64,000 nt of DNA from Dryococelus australis (taxonomy: Eukaryota; Arthropoda; Insecta; Phasmatodea; Phasmatidae), in assembly GCA_029891345.1 (NCBI GenBank), contig CM057000.1:131037663-131101662 (forward strand), written 5' to 3'. Of the stretch, positions 11,613 to 22,190 are shown piece by piece (within the stretch, counting starts at the first letter, position 1; each line of letters opens with the position of its first letter). Both the position numbers and the translations under genes were made by a program. The notes below the pieces were generated by a model. The model saw only the letters and a list, made by a program, of their open reading frames with translations. It did not search any database and had not been told where the DNA came from.

Positions 11613-11982
11613 CGTTTTGTTTAAATTTTTGTGAGGAATAGCCTGCCGGAGTTTGAAGGAGTTTTTTTTTTTTTTTTTTTTTTGCGAAACTCCTGCGTTT
11701 TTTTTTTTTTTTTTTTTTTTTTCACATCGACTGTTACGTTTCGATTTGTCGCATGATGAGAATGTCTCTAAACTGAAACCACACAACAGTGGCGTAAAAG
11801 CGTTTATAAATTTTAGAAACATACACGACGCTTGACTTCCTTCCTTGCGTTTGAACTTTCATAAGTTTCCTTCTGTACTCGCTCTTCTGCTGAGGCTACG
11901 CTGTTGTACGTGATAGCGGCCCCTCGCTGGCGTTGCTGTATCGCCTTCCTGGTTCGCTGGTTCGCTACTCGATTTCTGTATG
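11613..11982. repeat. Two long poly-T runs in otherwise featureless sequence
   Basis: Runs of about 24 and 27 T occur between 11661 and 11723, separated by GCGAAACTCCTGCG. The open frames reading poly-Phe or poly-Lys there are artefacts. The remainder up to the C copy at 11983 shows no gene. Confidence 0.7.
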
Positions 11983-13125
11983 TAGTCCATTCACGGTCAC
12001 TTCACACTTTTACTGAAGCCCTGCTAAAGTTCTACTTCCAGGATATTCCTCCGCCTCATACAAACAAAGCTTAAACTGAGTTAAGAAAATTACACCAAAG
12101 GGACGACCCGCAGCATTCGTGCGCACTCAGTATAATCAAATTTTGCATAAGAACTATTTATTACTATAGGCTGTTCACGCGAAAATGAGCTCTTTTAAAA
12201 GCCCTGCTTAAGATCTGCTTGTATGCATGTTGTGTAGTTTGTCGCGTTATGTAAAATTAACTTTGTCATGGGCCTCATCACTTTATTCATGCGTTGGTCA
12301 AGTGAGACTTTAAAACTTTTATAAAAGTGAATATTTTGCAAATCTGCTCATTTTTACATTCCGATGCATTAAAAAAAAAACAGAAAGAGAAATAAATAAT
12401 TTAAGTCGTCACAAATGGTTACCTAACACTTTTTATTCGACTTTAGGTTATGGAACTACTCTACCTAAATCGTTACCAACTTTATTGGGTGCATGTCACT
12501 AAGTGCGCCCATTAAAATAAATGCAGGTAGGAGCAGTAACTATTTTCTACGGTTGATTTCAAAAGTTTTCACTTTATCGTGAACAGCCTTCAAACATTGC
12601 CAACGCATCTATTTTCTCCCTGTTTTTATTCATATTAATTATCAGAACTAGTAAAAAAAATATGAGTGCACAGTAGACTTCAATACTATAAGAACCGAAC
12701 AGCAGTTTGTCTATTGCCGTTGGTTGCTGTCTGCTTGATAAGGCGTTTTTATATCTGACTGGGCCACTCACTCACACTCGGCAACATAGGCACGGCTCCT
12801 ACGTTATTGGTATGCAGACTGTTAACACGTGTCAAATAGTAATTCAGCATAAGTAAATGACCCTACAATGTTTTGTAATATAACTTGTCTTGAAACCTTT
12901 TGGCGAAATTTCACAACCCCTATAAATTATAAACTATATTACAATGTATAGAGAAAATGCTCGTAACAGTTCAATATAACCAAAAATAAGGTACATATAT
13001 GTTAACACGGGTGTAAAACACTAGCGATACGCGACATATTTAGAAAACAACCGAGCACGTCATACAGTGGGTGATTTTTCAAATGTTTGATTTAAAAAGT
13101 GTGACTAAACCGTGAATATACTATA
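11983..13125 (+). mobile_element. MITE family C copy with nested family A and an unassigned insert
   Basis: It starts TAGTCCATTCACGGTCACTT and ends with the inverse (GTGACTAAACCGTGAATATA, then CTATA). C sequence runs to about 12168, is interrupted by an A element (12169-12589), resumes (CATTGCCAACGCATCTATTT) to about 12650, and resumes again near 12915. The roughly 265 bases between 12650 and 12915 do not match other C copies and are unassigned. Confidence 0.8.
12169..12589 (+). mobile_element. MITE family A, full-length, nested in a C element
   Basis: Left end GGCTGTTCACGCGAAAATGA and right end CACTTTATCGTGAACAGCC, with the complete family A interior between. It splits a family C element at the sequence TTACTA, so it inserted after that C copy. 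Confidence 0.88.
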
Positions 13126-13189
13126 ACGCGAATTTCGCAGGCATGTACTGTTAACAATCGCAACATCATTACGACTTCGTCAGTAGTTA

Positions 13190-13560
13190 TGACAGTTCCG
13201 GGGAACGCAGGCGGAAGAGAGGAAACTAGGGGTCTGCCTCGCCTCCAGAGGGAGAGGGGTTGGCCGGGGGCACGCAGGCAGGCAGGCAGTGTTGCCATGC
13301 GTCGCGGCGGAGCGGCAACCGCGCGCTGCTGTGGCGGTGGCCCCGCCCCAGACGACGCCGCTATCGACCCGTCTGCAGGCGCCCCGGCGCAGGGCGTCGC
13401 TCGCCCTAACACAAACACCGCCCCACCTCCTTCCCGCTGAAACTCTTTGACGACGGGCCCCGGTCAAGGTTAGCCGCGGGCGAGCGACAAGCCTCATTCA
13501 CCGCCACAATCTTCTGCCACCTGCTCCTCGCGCCAACCGACTACTTCGTCTTAACCCCTC
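13190..13560. other. GC-rich, CpG-dense island
   Basis: A sharp rise in G+C with many CG dinucleotides, for example GCGTCGCGGCGGAGCGG near 13298 and GGCGCCCCGGCGCAGGGCGT near 13378. C elements lie on both sides. It could be a host promoter CpG island or the GC-rich core of another repeat. Overlapping open frames of 83-108 residues exist on both strands, as expected from composition, and none has a recognisable domain. Confidence 0.5.
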
Positions 13561-13575
13561 AACATATTATCCATA

Positions 13576-14010
13576 CTAAACTCCTTCGTGGTTACTTCAG
13601 CCTTTTCTGAAGCCCTGCTAAAGTTCTACCTGCAAGATATTCCTCTGCCTCGTGCAAACTTAGCTTAACTAAACCAGAAGAACTACACCAGGGGGACGAC
13701 ACACCACAATCGTGTGCACTAAGTGTAACAGTATTTTGAATAAGAACTATTTCTCACTAGACGTTACCAACATACCTATTTTCTCCCGGTTTTTTTAATT
13801 AAATTATTTATAAATAAAGTATTATAATTTATAGATAAAATATGAATAACATATAAACTTAACAGGGAAAAAGTAACTTTTATGAACACTAGTATAAAAC
13901 GCTTGTGATACAGGGCGTATTTAAGAAATTACTAAACAAGTCATACATGAGGAGATTTTTCAAAGGTTTTATTTTTTTAAAAAGCCGAAGAAACCGTGAA
14001 TGGACTATAT
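13576..14010 (+). mobile_element. MITE family C, full-length copy
   Basis: It starts TAAACTCCTTCGTGGTTACT (eroded) and ends GAAGAAACCGTGAATGGACT, then ATAT. All internal C landmarks are present without interruption: CTGAAGCCCTGCTAAAGTTC, ATATTCCTCTGCCTCGTGC, GACGTTACCAAC and AAACGCTTGTGATACAGGGC. This copy and the one at 60376 serve as references for the interrupted copies. Confidence 0.88.
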
Positions 14011-14049
14011 ACTCGTCCAAGTCTGATGTGTTGCAGTATAGGTGATAAT

Positions 14050-14786
14050 GGCTGGTCACGATAAAACAGCACTTCAGAAAGCCCTGCTTGACCAATTCGG
14101 ACCGTGTGTACACATTTGTGTCCGTAACGAACTTGTAGGTAACTTCGGTCTGTACTGCACAATGCTAAGCTCAATGCCCAATAATCTTACTGTGGGTAAA
14201 TGATTCGCAAACCGTCTTACTGGTCTAGGTCATAATTGGTTAATATAACTGTAAGCAAACTAATAGCCTACAGCTCATTGGCCGTGACAACGAAACAAGT
14301 GTTTCGTCGACTTAAGTACAGCACTCATCATACCTTTTTTTTTTTGTTTGCAACATCTGACACCGTAAATTAAAGTAAGTCTGAAAGGGTTAAGATCTAC
14401 TTGTATACAAGTTGTGTATTCATCCACCGTATGAAAAACTAACATGGCCATGTGCCCCATCAGTTTATTCATGCGTCAGTCAAGTGAAACTGTGAAATTA
14501 TTAGAAAAGTAAACTTGCTACAAATCTGCTCATTTTTACACTTCGACGCATATAAAAAAATATAAAATATAAAAAATAAAAAATATAAAAATATAAAAAA
14601 GCATCAAAGTAAATCATTTAAGTTATTTTTATTCGACTTTAATATATGGAACTACTTCCCCCCATCGTAACCAACTTTATTTGGCACATGTCACTCAGTG
14701 CGCCCATTAAAATATACGCAGGTAGGAGCAGTGACATTTTTCTAGGGTTGATTTCAAAAGAGCTCACTTTATCGTGAACAGCCTTT
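14050..14786 (+). mobile_element. MITE family A copy carrying a nested piggyBac-like MITE
   Basis: The left terminus GGCTGGTCACGATAAAACAG and AGCCCTGCTT are separated from the next A segment (AGATCTACTTGTATACAAG) by a 298-bp insert at a TTAA-like site. The A element then runs to its right end CACTTTATCGTGAACAGCC. Without the insert its length is normal. Confidence 0.85.
14092..14389. mobile_element. piggyBac-like MITE (family J), copy 1
   Basis: It lies between TTGA (14088-14091) and TTAA (14390-14393), where uninterrupted A copies have CTTAAG. The left end is CCAATTCGGACC and the inverted right end is CCCTTTCAGACT, agreeing at about 8 of 12 positions. TTAA targeting with CC-starting ends is the piggyBac signature. 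A second copy lies at 18828-19085. Confidence 0.75.
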
Positions 14787-14820
14787 ACCATGGTTGGCGA
14801 TACGCAACTCCAAAAAGTAA

Positions 14821-15242
14821 AGGCTGTTCACGATAAAGTGAGCACTTTAGAAATGAATCTTAGGAAAAAAATAATTGCCCCTGCATGCATATATTTTAAT
14901 AGGAGCACGAGTGACATTCTCCCAGCAAGTTGATAACGATGAATGGAAAGTAGTTCAGTTTCTTAACATTGGATAAAAAAAGTTTTTAAGTAACCATTTG
15001 TGATAACTTTAAATTATTTAATTCGCTTTCTCTTTTTTAAATGCACAGGAGTGTAAAAATTAGCAGATTTGTAAAGTATTTCCTTTTCTAATAATTGTAT
15101 AGTTTCACTTGACCGACGCACGAATAAAGTGATGAGGCCCATGAGAATGATAATTTTACGTAAGGCGGAGGAATACACAACGTGCATACAAGTAGATCTT
15201 AAGCAGGGCTTTCAAAAGTGCTCATTTTACTGCGACAGGCCT
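14821..15242 (-). mobile_element. MITE family A, full-length copy
   Basis: Left AGGCTGTTCACGATAAAGTG and right GTGCTCATTTTACTGCGACA, then GGCCTATA. It lies only about 35 bases from the preceding A copy and in the opposite orientation, so the two form an inverted pair separated by GCGATACGCAACTCC. Confidence 0.88.
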
Positions 15243-15733
15243 ATAGCACCAATACGGACATAGCATTTCACTGGCTATTGCTACTGCCTGCTGCTGACAA
15301 ACAGCTTTTTTATCACTGGCTGCTTCTTGTGCCATGAATCTGCTAGAAATCTTTTCATACACTACAAAATGTCAGCTGTAATAAGTCAAACGCGGGTACT
15401 GTTGACAACAAAAATTCCCTCTTTTGCAACAGTTGGACTAAAAATTAATGTGAACGGTACGGAGTTAAGGCTGTTGCTTGTTTTTACAATTTGGTCTAGG
15501 GAAATGCATTTTATAGTCCGTTCATCGTTGCTTCCAAATATTTCTGTAGCCCTGCTAAAGTTCTACTTCCGTCATATTCCTCCGCCTCATACAAGCAAAG
15601 CTTGGAAAATCGCACCAGATTGCCAACGCACCGCATTCGTGTGCACTCGATGTAATAATATTTTGCATAAGAACTATTTCTTACTAGGCATTACCAACGT
15701 ACTTATTTTCTCACCGTCTTTATTCATATTAGT

Positions 15734-16115
15734 CTTGCGCCGAGAGGTGAAGGCAAGGTATCTTTGGTGTTGGTCAGCTTCTAGCCGGCCAGCCAGTTAG
15801 CGGAGTTCTGGAGGTTAAGTCTTGTGGACAAGTAAAGTCAACTGGAAATATATTCACGAACAAAAGTTATATAGCACGCAACAGTTATCTACTAACAGTT
15901 TCTCCCACGTCGAAGTTTACGTACTAGTTTTATACAGTCTTAGGAACGGCGTAGCCAACTCCCAATCTCGCAACGAGGTCCTGCCTCGTGACCTTCGCCG
16001 TTTCTGTCTTACTTGCAGGCCTCTTAAGGCCGATGTTCTAGAACGTTATAGTACTGATCTCAACTCATTGCACAACGATCACACGAGTACACTTTCACTG
16101 CCGGGTGACACACAC

Positions 16116-16149
<34 letters not shown>

Positions 16150-16451
16150 TTCCTCGACATGTTCGAGAAGGATTTCCCACTCACCACGCAAGCCAGATAC
16201 ACATTAGTAGAGACATGAAAAACTCGCTAGTTCAATGACCTGCAGGCTAGACTCTACAGTTGTATGTACAAATATGCCGATGCCAAGTGTATATTGGTTG
16301 TCTGCTGTCACTGTGGAAGGCGCCGATTGGGCCACCGTCCTCCAGGAGGTGTCGAACACCGTGTGGACCAATGGCTAAACTTGTATAAACACACGTGCTT
16401 TGAATTCCAGTTTGCCACAAAACGAGTCCGCGATTTCTTCACGTCTCTTGA
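15734..16451. mobile_element. 718-bp hAT-like insertion of unknown family
   Basis: ATATTAGT occurs at 15726-15733 and again at 16452-16459; deleting one copy plus the insert restores a normal C element. Near the ends, GAGAGGTGAAG on the left and the inverted right GAGACGTGAAG agree at 10 of 11 positions, a weak inverted terminus. An octamer duplication suggests hAT. The interior carries (AC)12 and (GCA)6. Frames of 138 and 64 residues show no domain I know. Confidence 0.7.
16107..16149. repeat. Compound (AC)n(GCA)n microsatellite
   Basis: About twelve AC units run directly into six GCA units, inside the 718-bp insertion. The open frame across it encodes a short His-Thr then Ala run, which is an artefact of the repeat. 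Confidence 0.85.
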
Positions 16452-16659
16452 ATATTAGTTATTAATAAAATATTATTATTAATAAATATATAAGTTAAAG
16501 TTAAATTTAACCAAAATAATATATATAATGTTACCAGAGTTATAAAACGCTTGTGATACATGAGATATTTAGGAATCAACCGGAGACGTCATATATGGGG
16601 TGTTTTTTTTTCCAAATGTTTATTTTGAAAAGTGTGAAGAAACTGCGAATAGACTATAG

Positions 16660-17150
16660 TGAAATTTTGTTTTTTCTCGAAGCTAATTTTGAAGATATAA
16701 ACTTGAAACGAAAACCTAAGTGTGAGAAGTGATTCTCTCAAGTTTTGTATCAAGGCAAATATTACAATTCGTTTTTCCAGTAATTTTTTATTTAATTATT
16801 AAGTTTTCTTATCTTTCCAGGAAACAGGCTATACGGTAATGTTAGAAAGGCTTCTATAGCATAACAAAGAAGTATGGTTTTTTATGCTCATAAACGTCCC
16901 TGGCGGTCTATATATATGTATAATAGTTTAGTGGGTTTAATAGTTTCGTGGGAAAACGAGTATTTCAGACACTGTGCAACGCAGCTCAAGGACTAGACAG
17001 ACGGGGGCCTTAAGGCTATTGCCTGGTTTGAGAGCAGTGAGAATTCGGTATAGGTAAATTCATGCTAGTGAAATTCGGTTTCATGGCGTTGCTGTTGAAG
17101 ATAGATGGATGGATATAAATATGTGTGTGTGTATGTGTATTAAACGTCTG
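16660..17150. other. Stretch without recognised features
   Basis: AT-rich, no open frame of note and no inverted termini. A short TATATATGTATAATA run near 16910 is unremarkable. Confidence 0.4.
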
Positions 17151-17500
17151 TCCAACGTGCTGATCTACGAAAAAGAACACTCACTTCAGACGACGGCTGT
17201 TGAGTACTTTCAAAATGTCACACACGTTAGAAACAACATTTCTGAGTACTTCAAGACGGCTAGAAACTGCATCTTCAAAGCGGCGTATCTCGAAACAATT
17301 CTCATCAGGTACACACAACACTACTCAAGGGCTTTGCACTGAACCTTCCTACACTTTCCACCAATAAAATAGTAGGAAACATCGCTGGAAGTCCCATAGG
17401 TACACGCAGTGCGACGAGAACACTGCACGTCAGTTGATAGCGGCGATGTCGCACTTTACACACTTCAGGTAGACGGGAACCTTAAGAAGATTATGTATGG
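17150..17500 (+). repeat. Dispersed repeat family G, copy 1
   Basis: Matches 30160-30340 in its first half (GTTGAGTACTTTCAAAATGT, TCTGAGTACTTC, GGGCTTTGCACTGAACCTTC). It matches 62893-63083 in its second half (CCCATAGGTACACGCAG, GAACACTGCACGTC, AGCGATGTCG-like). No inverted termini seen. The 77-residue frame at 17109-17342 is not preserved in the other copies. Confidence 0.6.
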
Positions 17501-17504
17501 AAAC

Positions 17505-17840
17505 ACTTTCTGTAGATTCGTTGTTTGCCCGGAAACGCGTATAACGGTAAATGAAAGTTCTAGAAATAACCGGAAAAGGCAAAAATAAATAAATATATTA
17601 TCTGCGTCTCTATTTTTTCTATTTTCATCATATTAAGTGTTCTGTGTTGAAAAAAAATTCGTACATTGGTCATATATCGCATTTTTAAAGCTTGCCTGAG
17701 TATTTCCCTTAAGCGGCAAGAGAAAAGTACGATTACACGCACGTAGTTTATTCTGTTGGGCTTTCACCGCGTGTAAGTTTTTGTAATCTAATTTGCACAG
17801 TAGAGCGTCACGATGGAAAACAACCGCACGCCTTGCACGT
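17505..17840 (+). repeat. Dispersed repeat family F, copy 2
   Basis: It opens GATTCGTTGTTTGCCCGG then AAACGCGTATAACGG. It closes with GCACGTAGTTTATTCTGTTG and GGCTTTCACCGCGTGTAAG, matching copies at 5441 and 59462. It follows repeat G directly. Confidence 0.6.
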
Positions 17841-18033
17841 AGGAGCGATAGGCGATAGGGGCGTGCGTGTTAGTGTCGCCCGTATCGCTCCCTCGCTTCT
17901 TGACCTTGAACGCTCAGCTTCGTAGTCCTCTTAAAGGGGAACTCCCCCCCCCCCCTCGCCCCATGGAAATATAGGACTCTTGGTGATTATAGCTTGTTAA
18001 AAAAAATGTTATCATTAACCCTGTATCAAACTA

Positions 18034-18439
18034 GTCTGTTCACGGTAAAGTGAGCACTTTGAAATTAACCGTTTAAAAAGGTCCCTACCTGCGTGTATTT
18101 CAACGAGCCCACTGACAGTCATATGCACTGTAAAGTTGGCAACAACTGAGAGGAAAGTAGTTCCACGTCTTAGCGTTGAATTAAAAGTCTAAGGTAAACA
18201 TTTGTGGTTACTGAAATTATTTGTTTTTCTTTTATCTATGTGTATGTGTAAAAATTGGCAAATTTGTACATATTTACTTTGCTAAGTATTTCACCGTTTT
18301 CTCTTGACCGACGCATGAACAAAGTGATGAGGCCCATGGCAATATGTATTATACGTATGTGGTGGAAGACTACACAGCATGATTACGGGTAGATCTTCAG
18401 CAGGGCTTTCAATAGTGCTCACTTTACCTCGAATAGCCT
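18034..18439 (-). mobile_element. MITE family A, full-length copy
   Basis: Left end CTGTTCACGGTAAAGTGAGC and right end GTGCTCACTTTACCTCGAAT, then AGCC. The complete family interior is in reverse orientation (GACCGACGCATGAACAAAGT, GATGAGGCCCATGGCAATAT). Confidence 0.88.
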
Positions 18440-18534
18440 TTATTGACCTTACACTGCAGCACTTGCAAGACAAGGGAACTATGACCGCATAATTACGTCG
18501 CAATATTAATTGTGCCAAATTTTGGTAAAATCAA

Positions 18535-18668
18535 TATTGTGTCATAAATAATTGTGCATATTCCGTAACACTCAAATGTTAACGTCTAAGGCTACATTAA
18601 AATATGTTTATTGACTATTATTCCAAGTGATAGCTCTTCAAAGAGTGCTCACTTTACCGTGAATAGCA
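18535..18668 (+). mobile_element. MITE family B, right-end fragment
   Basis: GTTAACGTCTAAGGCTACAT, TTATTGACTATTATTCCAAG and the terminus GTGCTCACTTTACCGTGAAT, then AGCATATA, match the copy at 59208 in inverse order. The left half is missing or too diverged to recognise. Confidence 0.65.
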
Positions 18669-18671
18669 TAT

Positions 18672-18827
18672 AACACTTTTAAATCAACGCTAAGAAATGG
18701 AATTAATTTCTCTGCGTCGTTACCAACTTAACTGGCCGTCACTGTGCCTTAATATTACATGCAAGTAGGGGCAGTGACTTTTTCAAAGGGTAATTTCACA
18801 AATGCTCGAATAACCGTCAACAGCCTA
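18672..18827 (+). mobile_element. MITE family A, right-half fragment
   Basis: AACACTTTTAAATCAACGCT through GTTACCAACTTAACTGGC to the right terminus AACAGCCTATAGG. The left half is absent; a family B right end abuts it directly. Confidence 0.65.
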
Positions 18828-19085
18828 TAGGTAATCTTTGTACCGCATGCACACTGCGAAACTCAATGACCAATGATCTTGACTGTAGATAAATGTTTCG
18901 AAAACAGCCTTTCTGGTCTAAGTCATAACTAGTTCATGTAACTGTAGCTGAGCATATAGTCTACATCGCCTTGGCTGTGTGCAACAAAACAAATGTTGTG
19001 GCGGTTTAAGTACAGCACGCATCATAATATTTTTGTTTACAACCCCTGAAACAGTAACATAAAAGTGAGTCTGAAAGGGTTAAGG
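18828..19085. mobile_element. piggyBac-like MITE (family J), copy 2, left-truncated
   Basis: Matches 14130-14389: AACTCAATGACCAATGATCT, TCTAAGTCATAACTAGTTCA, GTTTAAGTACAGCACGCATC, and the right end GTCTGAAAGGG followed by TTAA. The left end is replaced by the right half of a family A element. Confidence 0.65.
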
Positions 19086-19089
19086 AATC

Positions 19090-20745
19090 TGCACATGTAA
19101 GCCCTAAAAATACTATTTTTAACCATTTCACAATTTTTTTTTCTTTGGGCATATTTAATAGGATAAAAGTAAACAGTGTCAGCTGTATAAATTTGTTTTT
19201 TTTTTTTACCTTCCCTGTAAAGAATTATATTCTCAGAATATTTGTTTACCGATATATGCATGGATTCGCAAACGCTGATTTCACACAGAATGTTTTGATG
19301 GGGCGTGTCTTTGGGAGTCGATGGGAGTCATTTGACCTCAATTTACCACCAATGTTAATATTTACTAGAAAATTTGCAAGAGAACTATGCGCTCTATTGA
19401 AACAGTTTTCTGGAGACACAAAAGGAACTTAAAATCTTCAAAATGGTATTTTTGAAAAGTCTACATTATCATTTTATATATAAATTTATGCCACTTATAA
19501 TACACAGTTTTTTTTCTGCACAGGCATGTTATACGAGAAAAAGTGTCTTTCCCATCAAAAACTAGTCAATGTTTTTATCTACATGGGTAAATAATTTTAT
19601 TTGTGATTCAATGCTGCATTCACCATTGGTTTATGTTGATACTTTTTTAATTAAATTAACAAAATCTGTTTTAATGTATAATATTGCAAAATACGTTTTG
19701 GACATAGGCGTGTATTGAACTAAGTTACAAAGTGTTTCATGTTGTCTGAATCTTCTCAGGTCGCGTGACAGCTTGACATTGGTAAATGGGCCTACCTTCA
19801 CGTCCGCAGAGATGTCATTAGAGACGGTGCAAGTTACTCTGGGCAGCCGGGGGGGGGGGGGGAGCTACCCCAGAAGCCTGTGAAGAGTATTTGCAGTTCA
19901 GGAGACCTATGCTGGAAAAACCACTCGAGCGTTCGTATAAGAGTTGTTTCGCGGTGACTAGCCAATCAGTCAAGTGGGTTATGTTGATTTGAAATAGGCG
20001 GTAACTTTTTTGTTGTATCCAACTACATTACAGATAATCAACTTGAATAGTAGGTCATGCCTACGCCGAAGCTGAAAACGTAACTAATATAATTACGTGT
20101 TTATTATTTTTGAAAGTATATTTTAGTGCTATTTGAATAAATCGACAACATTAAAAAATGTGGCACAGAGAAATCAGAATATAAGTACGATTCGATTAAT
20201 ACAGTTTGAAGACATTTAATTATAATTGCTTAGTATGATTAAAGTGAAATAAACAACAATTTGTTTTTAAAATGTAGACATTTAGTCAACCTTTCCATAT
20301 TTTATAAACTGATAAGTATGTATTAAAATAATTAATACTTACATACAGCTAAAACTCTTTAATAATGAATATAATGTATTACTTTTAGCGCTATCTAGTT
20401 ATTTCCAACGTAACTATTACTGCTGTATACGAATTACACGTTGTGTTTGCGATACGAAACTATATGTACAATTACTATATAATCGTATATGTAATATTCC
20501 AAGTTCCATAAATACATTCGCTTAACAGGAATGATTGAATTAGCAGCCCCATACGAATTTAAAACATTAATTACTGCAGTTCGCTCGCTCTCGACCACAC
20601 GGACAAAGTTCGTATACAAATCTCGTATACGAAGACCAAGTTGGTGTTCAAGTATACCAAAACTGCAATCCACTCAGTGCGGCGGGCAGTCGTATGCGAT
20701 TGAGAACTCCAGCATAGGCCCCCAGGCGTGGAAATAATTACTTAG
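19090..20745. other. Stretch with a SINE remnant and poly-G run
   Basis: At 19797-19850, CCTTCACGTCCGCAGAGATG followed by TCATTAGAGACGGTGCAAG resembles the 3' part of the SINE at 31380. A run of about 14 G follows at 19850-19862. No gene recognised in the remainder. Confidence 0.45.
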
Positions 20746-20747
20746 TA

Positions 20748-21172
20748 GGGGCTGTTCATGATAAAGTGGGCACTTTAGAAACGAACCTTAGAAAAAAGTC
20801 ACTGCCCCGGCATGCATATATTTTAATGAGGGCACTGAGTGGCATTCGCCCAGTAAAGTTGGTAATGATGGATGGAAAGTAGTTCCATATCTTAACGTCC
20901 TATGAAAAGTGTTGTGTAACCATTTGGGATAGCTTAAAAATCTTTCTTTCGCTTTCTATTTTTTTTTTTAGCGCATCGAAGTGTAAAAAATAAGCAGATT
21001 TGTGAAGTATTTACACTGTTAATAATTTCACAGTTTCATTTGGCCGATGAATGAATAGAGTGACGAGGCCCATGGCAATGTTCATTTTATATAAGGCGGA
21101 GGAATACACAACGTGCTTACAAGTAGATCTTGAGCAGATGTTTCTAAAGTGCTCATTTTACTGTGAACCGCC
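20748..21172 (-). mobile_element. MITE family A, full-length copy
   Basis: Left GGGGCTGTTCATGATAAAGT and right GTGCTCATTTTACTGTGAAC, then CGCCTATA, with the whole family interior reversed (CAGTAAAGTTGGTAATGATG, GTATTTACACTGTTAATAAT, CATGGCAATGTTCATTTTAT). Confidence 0.88.
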
Positions 21173-21174
21173 TA

Positions 21175-21925
21175 TATCGCCTCATTTCAAGTGTTGGCAC
21201 TTGTAATATTAAGAAATGAATAAATAATAGAGCGTCGATACAGTATGAAGGGAAGTGGGAAATGAAGTGCTCAGCCAAATAAAAAAAAGCTGAAACATTT
21301 GCAAGACTACTGCAACAGAAAAAGGTATCACTATGTTTAGTAAGTAATATATATAGTTCGAAGTCTCTTATGACTTTAAATACATGTGTCAAAACTTAAC
21401 ACGATTAACCTGATTTTTCTTATCTTACAATATGTAACTACGTTTACAGTCGATTCCAATTGGGAAACTGATGTTTACGATTAGTTTATTTCATTAATAG
21501 AAAGAAAATACTTTTATTCTTATTTATAGTTTACAAAGAATATAAATTTTATTACTATACACATATATTAATTTCGGCTAGGTTTGCTTAGTTCGTGGTA
21601 ACATCTTTTGAAGTTCTGGGTAAAGGTGTGTATTTCTTCAACATAATATTAGCTGAAAAATTGAAATTCAGTCTTTCACGCTAACTTAAATTAAGACCTG
21701 CGAACAAACACACACACACATCAGTGGCCAGACCGAGGTTCGAACTAGAAACCTTGTAGTCTGAAGACTTTTGACATTTGCTAGTTATTTTTTAATAATT
21801 CTCTGTAGCATAATCTGAATAGACAAAATATGTTATCTTCGATCAGTTTATGAATCATTGAAGAATGACTTACTGTTATTTTCTCTATAAATAATTCCCA
21901 AAAAAATCTACGATTATAGACCACC
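21175..21925. other. Stretch without recognised features
   Basis: AT-rich, a short (CA)n at 21710-21718, no supported gene. Confidence 0.4.
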
Positions 21926-22190
21926 TCGCCGACCTCCCGTGGTACAGTCGGTTGGTGCCCCGCCGGTATGTCGTGCGGGAGGTTCTGGGTTCGAATCCCA
22001 GGTATGGCATGGGCGTTAGTCTAAGTTGGGTCATCAGTTACTTTATAAACCATCCCCTGATAATCCTTCGCGCATAACACTGGGAGACGTTAATAATCCC
22101 AGTCCAATAGACTACGTCGTCCTGTTTAATTTATCGTTAATTTTTGCACATGTCTCAAAGTGCAGAATTCAAGTAGGTAAATAAATAAAA
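21926..22190 (+). mobile_element. tRNA-derived SINE, type 1
   Basis: The tRNA-like head shows an A box (TGGTACAGTCGG, 21940-21951) and a B box (GGTTCGAATCC, 21988-21998), which would act as an internal RNA polymerase III promoter. A non-tRNA body follows, and the element ends in an AAATAAATAAAA tail at about 22190. No target duplication is clear. It is too long and lacks the 3' acceptor pairing of a working tRNA gene. Confidence 0.8.

Larger units (their letters stand above)
15512..16658 (+). mobile_element. MITE family C copy split by a 718-bp insertion
   Basis: The left part (TATAGTCCGTTCATCGTTGC to ATTCATATTAGT, near 15733) and the right part (from 16452 to CTGCGAATAGACTATA) are contiguous in other C copies. 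The intervening sequence is flanked by a perfect 8-bp duplication. Frames at 15327-15800 and 15822-16238 run across repeat borders and are not genes. Confidence 0.85.

Noticed and set aside
11574-11835. ORFs with poly-Phe or poly-Lys
   Set aside because: They read the two poly-T runs.
13092-13497. GC-rich ORFs of 83-108 residues
   Set aside because: Open on both strands because of composition; no domain or splice context.
15327-16238. 157- and 138-residue ORFs as genes
   Set aside because: They start in flank or MITE C and cross the border of the 718-bp insertion; not conserved in other C copies.
21926-22000. tRNA gene
   Set aside because: A and B boxes are present but the cloverleaf acceptor pairing is lacking and a SINE body and A-rich tail follow; the same applies at 31548-31601 and 61323-61376.
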